A DNA stretch of 64,000 nt, taken from Limonium bicolor (lineage: Eukaryota > Streptophyta > Magnoliopsida > Caryophyllales > Plumbaginaceae). Positions 20,423-33,130 of the stretch are shown one piece after another; position 1 is the stretch's first letter; each line of letters opens with the position of its first letter. The position numbers and the translations under genes are program-made. Under the pieces are notes generated by a model, which was given only the letters and a program-made list of their open reading frames with translations, was not told where the DNA came from and did not search any database. The stretch is taken from NCBI GenBank assembly GCA_023374045.1, contig CM041782.1:249951882-250015881 (forward strand), given 5' to 3'.

Positions 20423-22702
20423 ATTGAAGACGCGCGCACGTCGAAAGAAAGATTTCCAAGATTGACCTTTTCCAAACTCCCACTAGATCACCAACTACCC
20501 AGAGCAATACCAAAACACTCAGTCCTACAGAGTGCAGAAGCGTAACCCTAAGCAGTCAATGTCTAACGGACACCAAATAGAAGGAACCAATACCCATGTA
20601 AGTTTCATACTCAAGGCTCAGTTAGTCACACAAGCTGAGTTAGTCACACAACCAATTCCTTTTTAGAAGTTCCTCTTAAAGTCAGTTAGCGTTTTCCAAA
20701 CATTCCACAGAGTCCAAACACAACAAGCTGAGTACGAGAAATCGTACAAAACATTCCATAAAGTCCAAAACACGTCAAGCTGAGTACGAGAAATCGTACC
20801 TGGGTAACGTTGTAGCATTTCTAATCAACTTGCGCAAACAATCAACAGTACTCTGAAGAATATTAAAGGTAATCCATCATCAACCACTCGTAGCCTATGT
20901 TACGCGTAAATAAACTCCTTACTCTTATTTCAAAGTCTCAATTATCCTTTAAGCCCTCACTTAAATGTTATGTATAATCTTTGACTTGTCTGAGAACGAT
21001 GTATTACTCAAGGTTGTAAGACCAAGGAATGTATTTTATCAACACTAGTTAATTGTTCCACCCTTATCCACTTTACCCATACTTAACCTTAATTCCCACA
21101 TTAAAGACCCTAATAACATAAGGGCATTATACGTTATTCAATCAAGTCTTAGAATTTCAATAACAATTCTTACGCACAATACTTTTACTCTTACTTTAGG
21201 ACATACATCGTGTTATGACCAATGATGGGTTTATCTTAGAATACTATACTATTATTTCACAATTTATTGACTGTGTATCTTTATCAATATCTACTAGGAT
21301 AATCCATTATAACTAAGCCTTCCCCCTTAACTTAATTAAGATCTACATCCCGTATACTGAAATCGTAGTGTTGTAGATACATTTTAGTATAACTTATTTG
21401 AGCTACTAAACTCAATTATCTTATCTTTAGTTCAGAATGGCCTTTAACTACAACCATCTATTAATCTTGTCATAAGTTGTTAAATTACTTTTCATCTTGA
21501 AATAACCATATTATAGTTAACTCAAACTTATCGAACTCTCACATTTAGTATTCACAAGGTATATTATTTACTTAACTATAACTTTATAATAAGGTGTCTT
21601 AAGATAACCTTTTATGTATCCTTACTTACATTTAATTCCCTAACTGTTTTTACTTTTACACACATTCTCTCTATAGACCATGTATAATCCTTTATATTAA
21701 ACTTCGTTAAACTCAAGTCTTAAATACATTTTATATTGTTTACAAAACCTAAGGTTTCAAAAGAATAACTTAATAAATCAATTCCCTTTATTGTATTTAG
21801 GATGGACATTATATCTTAGCATGAGGTAGAATTTATCAAAGAATTAAATTCTGGTTCGTAAGTGAAATTGTCAATTACTTAATAAGATAATATATTCTGA
21901 ACAATCTCCATACCTTATATTCAAATGACACATTAATATTTCAAGTGTCAAAAGGTAAATCAATATAATCTCTTATGTAACCTAATTTCATCTAATTAAA
22001 GTTTAAAGATTTTAAGTATCTAATTTCTATTTACAACCTCCTTATAAATTCTAACTACTAAATACATTACTTAACTATAAACTCACATCCTGAATATTGG
22101 TGTTAAATGTATTTATATGGCTTAACTAGTTGTAAGAAACTTAAGGATTATTATTTAGATTAAATTCCTAATCATAGTTTAATGTAGTTTTATATCATAA
22201 TCCCTTTTAATGATTTTATCTTAAAATATTAAGTTATTACTCAATACTATAAATATTAAGAAATAATTAAATCTAGACTTATTTATCCTCTTCACATTTA
22301 GATGTAAAAGTAACTCATTTATTTTATTATTGTTTATATAATAAGAACATTTAAATGTAAAAGTATTTCATTCATTTTATTATTAATTATATAATAAGAT
22401 CTATTTGTGTAACGCTTTATGTAAACCAATTCCAAATATTCCTAAATTTCATCTTATTAATTTCTTAACCAAATTATAGATTTACATTGTGGTCATCGAC
22501 TAAATATATACGTGTGCTTAAATACGGTTTATATAAATCTTAGAAACTCAAAATAACTAAAAACTCAACCTATAAATTAATACCACCTCATATAATATTC
22601 TTTTATTAGTATCATGTAGAGGTTTAGTTTAACTCATTATTCCTTCATATTTATTTTTCTATAAGGTTTTATTCCTTTTATTTATTTATTTATCATATAT
22701 AT

Positions 22703-22738
<36 letters not shown>

Positions 22739-25073
22739 CCTTATATATTTCTCACAAGGAATGTTATTTCCTTTATCTATTTTTATTGTATTTATATACA
22801 TATATATATATATATATCCACATATATCCAGATTTATCCAGAACATTCTTTAAGAAATTCTATTGTATTTAATTATATTTAATATCTTTTAGACATATCC
22901 ACAACTGATTTATGGTTTATAAAATAGAGTATTTCCCTTAGTTTTAGTTAACATATTAGCTTCCATATTATATATAATAAATAAAATGTAGTTTAGTTAA
23001 ATTCCTTGATTTAATATAAGTTTCTATTTATTTCTCTCATATAAATATATGTAACAACTCTTACTTCACTTAAAGTTAATACCCAAAATATTTATAAACA
23101 TACTGTATTAAATGTTAATTAGTCTTATTATATTTTCCCCAACCTATAAAGTTCATTAATCAACTATACTTTAATTTTTGATCACATTAAAAACCTTATA
23201 TTATAGGTTATTCTTATGAAACCTCATAAACACAATTTTTTAAAGCCCTTTACCATTGCCCAAAAACCAAATTTAGTATACAGTAACTATAACATTTTAG
23301 ACATATTATAAATTTTCATTTCATAAAAATATCTTTTTATTTAGCCAAATAATTCCAGAAAACCCGTAACTTGTAAAAAAATCATAACTTATGTTTAAAA
23401 ACTCCAAAACCATAATAATTTACATCAAAATAAACTAGATAAAATAAGGAATCTATGGTTAAAATTTCAAGTCAAAATACCTTCGGGAAGGTATTTTAAA
23501 TTAATTCAACAAGTTAGGACTATTTACTGGAATTCATTAAAACTAAATCTGAAACGTTTTAATCTCAGCCGTCCAAATCTCTTAACTATCATCGGACGGC
23601 CGAAATGCAGCGAGTTCATCAGCGAAAGACAAATCGAACCCGAGTACTAATTCGTAATTCTCTCAATCCACAGAACGAAATCGAGTGAATCTTGTTTCAT
23701 TGAACTCGAAATTGAAAAACGATCCATTGACACCGATTTCCCCAATTATAATGCACTATAAGATGGAATTCGAGTTTAGTTCGAAGGTTAGGGTTCGTAT
23801 TGTTACAGAATTCGATTCGACTACAATCTTGCAAAATTCTACACATACAGAGCACAATAACCTCAATTGGTTGTCGGGTTAGGTCGGATACATGATTACT
23901 AACAGTAATAACGGAGCAATTTGACCGGAAACTCACCGGAGTTGCAAAAACGGAGGAATTCGATTTCGGGAAATCTGGAAAAATCCGAACTTGAGCTGTT
24001 CGAGTAGTGAACTTTGGAGATCTATAAAATACGTTCTAGATCGAGTTAGGCCATGTTTTTGGGCTCATTAGAAAGAAGAAATATAGATCTACACAATGAT
24101 AGTAAGCACTAATCCTAACTCGCATCACACAGAAAGAAATCGAAGTCACAAAAACGAGTTTACCTCTCTATTTCGGTATTATTTTATGTGCTGGCAAGAC
24201 CGAAACTTTAGGCCTCTATATCTCCCAACTGGTTACGAATTGGACTTGGGCATAAACACGAAAGTTGTAGAGGGATTAGAGATCTTTACAACGAGCTAAA
24301 GAAATCGAATTTTGGTTGATTAACGAAGAAGTTATGATCGACGCAAGTTACCTGAAAACGAAGGAAATTCTGGAATTCTGGAAACAGTCTCGCAAGGTGG
24401 CTACTTTCGCTCGATTTTCCAGTTGACTCAGATAGATCTAGGGTTTGTATGAGTAATGGTTGGAAAGAGGAATTGTAGGAGAAGAGAGTGGTGAAGACGG
24501 CATGGAAAAATATTGAGTAATGTGAAAGTTATAGCCGTCTAAAGTTAGGGCTAGGAAGTGAAATCGGTTACGAAAATCAGGGAAGGAAATCGGCTAAGTG
24601 TGGGCGACCCACTACAAAGTGACACGTGGCACTTCTTAAAATTTTGATTCAAAACTTCAATCTAGCATAACTTTGGCTAGGATGATCCGTTTTTGACGTT
24701 CTTTTTATCGATCTTCATGGTTTTTCATAACCTATTTATTGGTATAGGTTTCATGACCTGGTTTGACCATTCTCAAAAAGTCAACTCTAGCAAGGCTTAA
24801 TAAGCTTTAAGGTTTCTAGAATTTTATATTGACTTTTATATTTCAAAACAATGTTCCAACACTTTCTAAAATCTTTATAATATATTTGGAGTGTTTAATA
24901 ATTTTCCCAAGATTTATTGACTTATAAATCTTATTATTATATTCATAATACTATATAATAATGTATAATAATTAGGGTTAAATAGAAGAAAACCCCTAAT
25001 AAATTTCACAATTCCATATAATAATTTAATATTCATTATTCCATGTCATAATTTAATTTTTAATAAAAGAAAT

Positions 25074-25103
25074 CCCCTAAATTAATTTAAATTAATTTAG
25101 GGG
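25074..25103. repeat. Perfect 30-bp palindrome at D LTR start
   Basis: The half-site CCCCTAAATTAATTT is followed by its exact reverse complement. GAAAT (left) and ATTTC (right, after one extra T) extend the symmetry. In the 5' LTR (33091-33120) one base has changed (TTTAG to TTTCG). Confidence 0.9.
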
Positions 25104-25110
25104 TATTTCA

Positions 25111-27433
25111 GCATATCCCCCTTAAAAGAAACTTCGCCTCGAAGTTTAACAATCAACTAATAGGCACTCACACCGCTTCGGGTGTGCTGAGACAATAAAA
25201 GTTCCAATGAAGTTCCATACCAACCAATCCTGTATTTCCATCCACTTCCATAACAACATTCCACTCAAGATTACTCAAAATCAAACTGAATCAGGAATAC
25301 CAAGATATAACATGATGAAAGTCAAAAGTCACATACTGAGTCATAATGCAAAAACCAAGCACATACAAACACCTCTCATTCTGCTAATACTGTTCTCCCT
25401 TTGCTAAATGCAACGAGGCATAATCCGGATGAGATAACGAAGGAGGAGTATGCCAGCATATCCCCCTTAAAAGAGCTAAGGTACGCCCTCGTACCGCTAC
25501 TAATGGCACATTCAAAGAATTCAACACCTTATTAACCAGCTTTGTTGAATTTTACTGCACCGTTGATTATATCTATGATCGTTATATATATATCTGTATC
25601 TCTTGATTGTTATGTATTTGTATTTCCTTGGTGGTTATAAAATTTTATCTTATGATTATTATCCATTCATTTAATGACTGATACGAATTATATGTCCATA
25701 TATGATCATTTATCATATTAATTATATTACTAAGCTATACCTCGGGTGTAACGTACTTTGTAGTTTAACATAATATTCCCGATCATTTAATAATCCTCAA
25801 TAATCTTCCAAAATTATCTTCAAAGGTTTATTGGCCAACCATATGTTAAAACTCTATAAGATAAATAATTTCTGTGACTTTTCAAGTTTCAATTGTTTCT
25901 ATGTTTACTTTATAAAATTTACTTATTATATAACTTCACCCAAGGCAGAATTTTGGAAAGTTCGTCCAAAATCTGATTCCTTTATCTTAAAATTTATACA
26001 TTATATATATATTTTTAAGGTAGGGACCCTGTATAAAATTTTAGGTCAAATGCATTAGTCTAATGAAAACTCACTCACTCTTGATAATTATTCCTTAAGG
26101 TTTGTTCTATGTAAGTATTCTTCTGATTATTAAATCTTAGTACTCTCTTAGACAATGGTGGCTTTTGGTAAATATCACTCTTAGTGTGTCTTTTAAATTT
26201 TATACCTGTATAATGTTAAACTTCCAAGTAAACATGAGGATTTTCAATCTTTAAGTAACTCTCAATTTTTTTTTTAAGATGCTCAATACTCAAGTATTTA
26301 AGGATCAATGATACTTAGTTTAGTATTACTCCACTCAATCTTAAGTAACTTCTTTTATTGATTTTTTTTTTATATCCAACCAGGGGTAGATGTTATATCT
26401 TGGAGTACCCAAACTTAATCCCCTTCCTCCATATATAGGTTTTTCACCAAAGATTTAACTCAATAAACCCTTTACATTTATGAGTTTTAATACCGGATCT
26501 TAAGATACAAATTTTGATTTGTTCATTGTGGTTAGCAATGAAATATGCCTAGCTCGAGATTTCATGATGGTAACGTCTTACCACCACTTCCCCTCAAGTT
26601 CAACACAATCCATCACATGCGTAGAAGATTATCTACAGTTAGATGACAAGGCTTGTCTAGCCCCTAAACTTCCAGAAGTGGGTGTGCACCCCCACTACTT
26701 TCAGCCTAGACGTTCGTCGCACCAGGCACTTCCCGTAAGGTGTTAGGTTTAGGTGTTTTCTTTCTAAAGTTAACATAGAGTTTTAATGTGTTTTACAAGG
26801 TCAGATGTTGATCTTTTCTAATACGCTACTAGTTCTTGTTAGCTTAATAATTTTCTAGACTTAAGATTTATCCAAACATTACCTTTAGGCAACAATTTGT
26901 ACCAAGTAATTCTTGAGATTTATTTTCAACTTTACAGGAGTGGAAGTACTTTCACATAATATCAATACTAATTTAGTTATGTAAAGTTCTATTTGTATAC
27001 TGTTTTCAACCAAAAGTATTCTTTAAAATTCTAGGAATTTGTGTACTAGCTTTTAAAGGATTGCATTTTTAGCAATGTATTCTCCATGAGTATGCTTTTG
27101 AAAAATAGCTTAATATTTGGTTTATCTCAACCAAAATCTTATCGTACTTAATATAGGATGTTCCAAACTTATATATATATGTATATATATATTTTCTGTA
27201 GTTTATTGTTGGGACGGTATAACAACACATCACACTCAACAGACATTCACAAAAGAAAAGTGTGTAAAGGAATCATTCACAATTCCAAAAAGGGTTAGGA
27301 GTCGTGCCTTACTGGAGTCCTCACTTCCCAATTCTACCCCCATTCCCCAGTTTTAAGTGCACCTATAATCTAAGTATTTCACTCGGCTTGTTTTCTCGGG
27401 TTCAGAGCGTAACTACGCTCTGATACCACTTTC
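25111..27433 (-). mobile_element. D internal region: non-coding, doubled PPT, PBS stem-loop
   Basis: 2.3 kb without a credible gene; the frames seen are under 80 codons and lack motifs. On plus, 'gcatatcccccttaaaag' is the reverse of the polypurine tract at the 3' LTR border (25111-25128), and the identical 18-mer recurs at 25456-25473. An 'acttcgcctcgaagt' hairpin sits next to the first (25131-25145). PBS TGGTATCAGAGC on minus at 27428-27417 overlaps a 9-bp stem (27402-27423). The middle is AT-rich with short homopolymers. Confidence 0.85.
27402..27428 (-). promoter_or_regulatory. PBS (tRNA-iMet) with overlapping stem-loop, element D
   Basis: Minus-strand arms TCAGAGCGT and ACGCTCTGA flank loop AGTT. 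The tenth pair present in the other families is A-A here. The PBS is six bases from the LTR terminus at 27434. Confidence 0.88.
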
Positions 27434-30400
27434 TGTAACGCCCCTATTAACCATAAATACAGCGGAAATAAACTCTAAGGCGATTACAGACCATCGGGTT
27501 CCAAACACCCGGCACCAAACCTCACCAATTACAACTTACAATCTACAAAAGCTACGGTCTGAACTCGAGAAAAACTTAACACAAACATAATAGAAATTAA
27601 ACACATTAACTCTCCACAAAACCTAGTCCCATCCCAAACGCTCATTCTCTTCGTGGCCACCTGTAAATCAATTCGTACCTGCAAGATGAAACCAAGCAGC
27701 CCACCCCGAGCGGGGTGAGTCAGTTCCCTGGAATGGAACTGGTACAATTCTCCAAAAACAAACTTATAAAACATAACTCTTCTTCAAAATAAACAGTAAC
27801 ATGAAAACAAACTCTTAAAAGTAAAACCGAGATAGAGCACTTCAAAACAATCAAGTTAAAGAGAAAAGAAAACAAGACAAAGATAGAGTTAGAGAACTTC
27901 CAAACAAGTCATCCACTTAAGTAGTCACACACACAGGTTAGTAAGCACCCATTGTTGATGTTAGAACCAATTCTCGTTCGGAGTATAAAGACTCAGATAG
28001 TCACGAAGGACTAGGAATAATAGATAGATCCAAGAACCAATAACTCAAGAGTGGAATAATTCAATTGGGAGAGATGGCCCCCACCGCCAGATATCAATGT
28101 CCATATGGACGAGGGATATACAGCCCCCTGCTGTCAGATTTAAATGTCCTGATGGACGAGGGATATACAGCCCCCTGCTGTTAAATATCAATGCCCCTAT
28201 GGGCGAGGGATATACAGCCCCCTGCTGTTAAATTAAAAATGTCCTGATGGACGAGGGATATACAGCCCCCTGCTGTTAAATATCAATGCCCCTATGGGCG
28301 AGGGATATACAGCCCCCTGCTGTTAAATTAAAAATGTCCTGATGGACGAGGGATATACAGCCCCCTGCTGTTAAATATCAATGCCCCTATGGGCGAGGGA
28401 TATACAGCCCCTGCTGTTACCATTGAAGACCCGCGCACGTCGAAAGAAAGATTTCCAAGATTGACCTTTTCCAAACTCCCACTAGATCACCAACTACCCA
28501 GAGCAATACCAAAACACTCAGTCCTACAGAGTGCAGAAGCGTAAACCCTAAGCAGTCAATGTCTAACGGGACACCAAATAGAAGGAACCAATACCCATGT
28601 AAGTTTCATACTCAAGGCTCAGTTAGTCACACAAGCTGAGTTAGTCACACAACCAATTCCTTTTTAGAAGTTCCTCTTAAAGTCAGTTAGCGTTTTCCAA
28701 AACATTCCACAGAGTCCAAAACACAACAAGCTGAGTACGAGAAATCGTACAAAACATTCCATAAAGTCCAAAACACGTCAAGCTGAGTACGAGAAATCGT
28801 ACCTGGGTAACGTTGTAGCAGTTCTAATCAACTTGCGCAAACAATCAACAGTACTCTGAAGAATATTAAAGGTAATCCATCATCAACCACTCGTAGCCTA
28901 TGTTACGCGTAAATAAACTCCTTACTCTTATTTCAAAGTCTCAATTATCCTTTAAGCCCTCACTTAAATGTTATGTATAATCTTTGACTTGTCTGAGAAC
29001 GATGTATTACTCAAGGTTGTAAGACCAAGGAATGTATTTTATCAACACTAGTTAATTGTTCCACCCTTATCCACTTTACCCATACTTAACCTTAATTCCC
29101 ACATTAAAGACCCTAATAACATAAGGGCATTATACGTTATTCAATCAAGTCTTAGAATTTCAATAACAATTCTTACGCACAATACTTTTACTCTTACTTT
29201 AGGACATACATCGTGTTATGACCAATGATGGGTTTATCTTAGAATACTATACTATTATTTCACAATTTATTGACTGTGTATCTTTATCAATATCTACTAG
29301 ATAATCCATTATAACTAAGCCTTCCCCCTTAACTTAATTAAGATCTACATCCCGTATACTGAAATCGTAGTGTTGTAGATACATTTTAGTATAACTTATT
29401 TGAGCTACTAAACTCAATTATCTTATCTTTAGTTCAGAATGGCCTTTAATTACAACCATCTATTAATCTTGTCATAAGTTGTTAAATTACTTTACATCTT
29501 GAAATAACCATATTATAGTTAACTCAAACTTATCGAACTCTCACATTTAGTATCACAAGGTATATTATTTACTTAACCATAACTTTATAATAAGGTGGTC
29601 TTAAGATAACCTTTTATGTATCCTTACTTACATTTAATTCCCTAACTGTTTTTACTTTTACACACATTCTCTCTATAGACCATGTATAATCCTTTATATT
29701 ATTAAACTTCGTTAAACTCAAGTCTTAAATACATTTTATATTGTTTACAAAACCTAAAGTTTCAAAAGAATAACTTAATAAATCAATTCCTTTATTGTAT
29801 TTAGGATGGACATTATATCTTAGCATGAGGTAGAATTTATCAAAGAATTAAATTCTGGTTCGTAAGTGAAATTGTCAATTACTTAATAAGATAATATATG
29901 AACAATCTCCATACCTTATATTCAAATGACACATTAATATTTCCAGTGTCAAAAGTAAATCAATATAATCTCTTATGTAACCTAATTTCATCTAATTAAA
30001 GGTTTAAAGATTTTAAGTATCTAATTTCTATTTACAAACCTCCTTATAAATTCTAACTACTAAATACATTACTTAACTATAAACTCACATCCTGAATATT
30101 GGGTTAAATGTATTTATATGGCTTAACTAGTTGTAAGAAACTTAAGGATTATTATTTAGATTAAATTCCTAATCATAGTTTAATGTAGTTTTATATCATA
30201 ATCCCTTTTAATGATTTTATCTTAAAATATTAAGTTATTACTCAATACTATAAATATTAAGAAATAATTAAATCTAGACTTATTTATCCTCTTCACATTT
30301 AGATGTAAAAGTAACTCATTTATTTTATTATTGTTTATATAATAAGAACATTTAAATGTAAAAGTATTTCATTCATTTTATTATTAATTATATAATAAGA

Positions 30401-30786
30401 TCTATTTGTGTAAACGCTTTATGTAAACCAATTCCAAATATTCCTAAATTTCAACTTATTAATTTCTTAACCAAATTATAGATTTACATTATGGTCATCG
30501 ACTAAATATATACGTGTGCTTAAATACGGTTTATATAAATCTTAGAAACTCAAAGATAACTAAAAACTCAACCTATAAATAATTACCACCTCATATAATA
30601 TTCTTTTATTAGTATCATGTAGAGGTTTAGTTTAACTCATTAATTCCTTCATATTATATTTTCTATAAGGTATTTTATTCCTTTTATTTATTTATTTATC
30701 ATATATTATTATATATATATATATATATAGCCTTCCTATTATATTCTCACAAGGAATGTTATTTCCTTTATCTATTTTTATTGTTT

Positions 30787-30838
<52 letters not shown>

Positions 30839-33130
30839 ACATATATCCGATTTATCCAGAACATTCTTTAAGAAATTCTATGTATTTAATTATATTTAAT
30901 ATCTTTTAGACAAACCACAACTGATTTATGGTTTATAAATAGAGTATTTCCCTTAGTTTTAGTTAAACATATTAGCTTCCATATTATATATAATAAATAA
31001 AATGTAGTTTAGTTAAATTCCTTGATTTAATATAAGTTTCTATTTATTTTTTCTCTCATATAAAATATGTAACACTCTTACTTCACTTAAAGTTAATACC
31101 CAAAATATTTATAAACATACTGTATTAAATGTTAATTAGTCTTATTTATTTTCCCCAACCTATAAAGTTCATTAATCAACTATACTTTAATTTTTGATCA
31201 CATTAAAAACCTTATATTATAGGTTATTCTTATGAAAACCTCATAAACACAATTTTTAAAGCCCTTTACCACCATTGCCCAAAAATTCCCAAATTTAGTA
31301 TACAGTAACTATAACATTTTAGACATATTATAAAAATTTTCATTTCATAAAATATCTTTTTATTTTAGCCAAATAATTCCAGAAAACCCGTAACTTGTAA
31401 AATCATAACTTATGTTTAAAAACTCCAAAACCATAATAATTTACATCCAAATAAACTAGATAAAATAAGGAATCTATGGTTAAAATTTCAAGTCAAAATA
31501 CCTTCGGAAGGTATTTAAATTAATTCAACAAGTTAGGACTATTTACTGGAATTCATTAAAACTAATCTGAAACGTTTTAATCTCAGCCGTCCAAATCTCT
31601 TAACTATCATCGGACGGCCGAAATGCATGAGTTCATCAGCGAAAGACAAATCGAACCCGAGTACTAAATTCGAAATTCTCTCAATCCACAGAACGAAATC
31701 GAGTGATTCTTGTTTCATTGAACTCGAAATTGAAAAACGAATCCATTGACACCGATTTCCCCAATTATAATGCACTATAAGATGGAATTCGAGTTTAGTT
31801 CGAAGGTTAGGGTTCGTATTGTTACAGAATTCGATTCGACTACAATCTTGCAAAATTCTACACATACAGAGCACAATAACCTCAATTGGTTGTCGGGTTA
31901 GGTCGGATACATGATTACTAACAGTAATAACGGAGCAATTTGACCGGAAACTCACCGGAGTTGCAAAAACGGAGGAATTCGATTTCGGGAAATCTGGAAA
32001 AATCCGAACTTGAGCTGTTCGAGTAGTGAACTTTGGAGATCTATAAATACGTTCTAGATCGAGTTAGGCCATGTTTTTGGGCTCATTAGAAAGAAGAAAT
32101 ATAGATCTACACAATGATAGCAAGCACTAATCCTAACTCGCATCACACAGAAAGAAATCGAAGTCACAAAATACGAGTTTACCTCTCTGTTTCGGTATTA
32201 TTTTATGTGCTGGCAATACCGAAACTTTAGGCCTCTATATCTCCCACTGGTTACGAATTGGACTTGGGCATAAACACGAAAGTTGTAGAGGGATTAGAGA
32301 CCTTTACAACGAGCTAAAGAAATCGAATTTTGGTTGATTAACGAAGAAGTTATGATCGACGCAAGTTACCTGAAAACGAAGGAAATTCTGGAATTCTGGA
32401 AACAGTCTCGCAAGGTGGCTACTTTCGCTCGATTTTCCCAGTTGACTCAGATAGATCTAGGGTTTGTATGAGTAATGGTTGGAAAGAGGAATTGTAGAGA
32501 GAGAGTGGTGAAGACGGCATGGAAAAATATTGAGTAATGTGAAAGTTATAGCCGTCTAAAGTTAGGGCTAGGAAGTGAAATCGGTTACGAAAATCAGGGA
32601 AGGAAATCGGCTAAGTGTGGGCGACCCACTACAAAGTGACACGTGGCACTTCTTAAAATTTTGATTCAAAACTTCAATCTAGCATAACTTTGGCTAGGAT
32701 GATCCGTTTTTTGACGTTCTTTTTATCATCTTCATGGTTTTTCATAACCTATTTATTGGTATAGGTTTTCATGACCTGGTTTGACCATTCTCAAAAAGTC
32801 AACTCTAGCAAGGCTTAATAAGCTTTAAGGTTTCTAGAATTTTATATTGACTTTTATATTTCAAAACAATGTTCCAACACTTTCTAAAATCTTTATAATA
32901 TATTTGGAGTGTTTAATAATTTTCCCAAGATTTATTGACTTATAATCTTATTATTATATTCATAATACTATATAATAATGTATAATAATTAGGGTTAAAT
33001 AGAAGAAAACCCCTAATAAATTTCACAATTCCATATAATAATTTAATATTCATTATTCCATGTCATAATTTAATTTTTAATAAAAGAAATCCCCTAAATT
33101 AATTTAAATTAATTTCGGGGTGGTATTTCA
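27434..33130 (-). repeat. D 5' LTR (5697 bp)
   Basis: Partner of 19436-25110. Contains the alternating array at 28090-28420, (AT)n at about 30712-30729 and 30789-30836, and the LTR-start palindrome with one mismatch (33091-33120). On minus, CAGTTCC/GGAACTG and CACCCCG/CGGGGTG stem-loops precede 'cttgcaggtacg' (about 27670-27745). It has no gene; the longest frame (31539-31955, minus) is not intact in the other copy. Confidence 0.92.

Larger units (their letters stand above)
19436..25110 (-). repeat. D 3' LTR (5675 bp)
   Basis: Direct repeat of 27434-33130 with scattered 1-3 base indels and few substitutions, so a fairly recent insertion. Contents (plus coordinates): stem-loop cluster near 19700-19750, tandem array 20091-20422, a long AT-rich zone without genes 20800-23500 including (AT)n at about 22694-22735 and 22795-22817, and a richer block 23560-24600. 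A perfect 30-bp palindrome (25074-25103) lies seven bases inside the LTR start. It holds only short frames of no recognised function. Confidence 0.92.
19436..33130 (-). mobile_element. Element D: complete non-autonomous LTR retrotransposon (LARD-like)
   Basis: Minus orientation, 13,695 bp. 5' LTR 27434-33130, PBS 27417-27428, non-coding interior 25111-27433, PPT 25111-25128, 3' LTR 19436-25110, flanked by AGCGT. LTRs start TGAAATA (or GGTATTTCA on plus) and end GGGGCGTTACA. The two LTRs make up about 83 percent of the element. No gag, protease, RT or integrase was found, so movement would need proteins supplied in trans. The PBS and leader hairpin tie it to the B/E/F/G group. Confidence 0.93.

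Noticed and set aside
1263..21862. Simple fold-back read artefact with adjacent arms
   Set aside because: A missed-adapter artefact would give arms with no spacer. Here 4.9 kb of single-copy gag-pol separates them. A mis-join between similar copies remains possible.
31539..31955. 138-codon minus-strand frame in D 5' LTR
   Set aside because: The same region of the other D LTR (23697-23936) is cut to 79 codons by indels. No motif is present.
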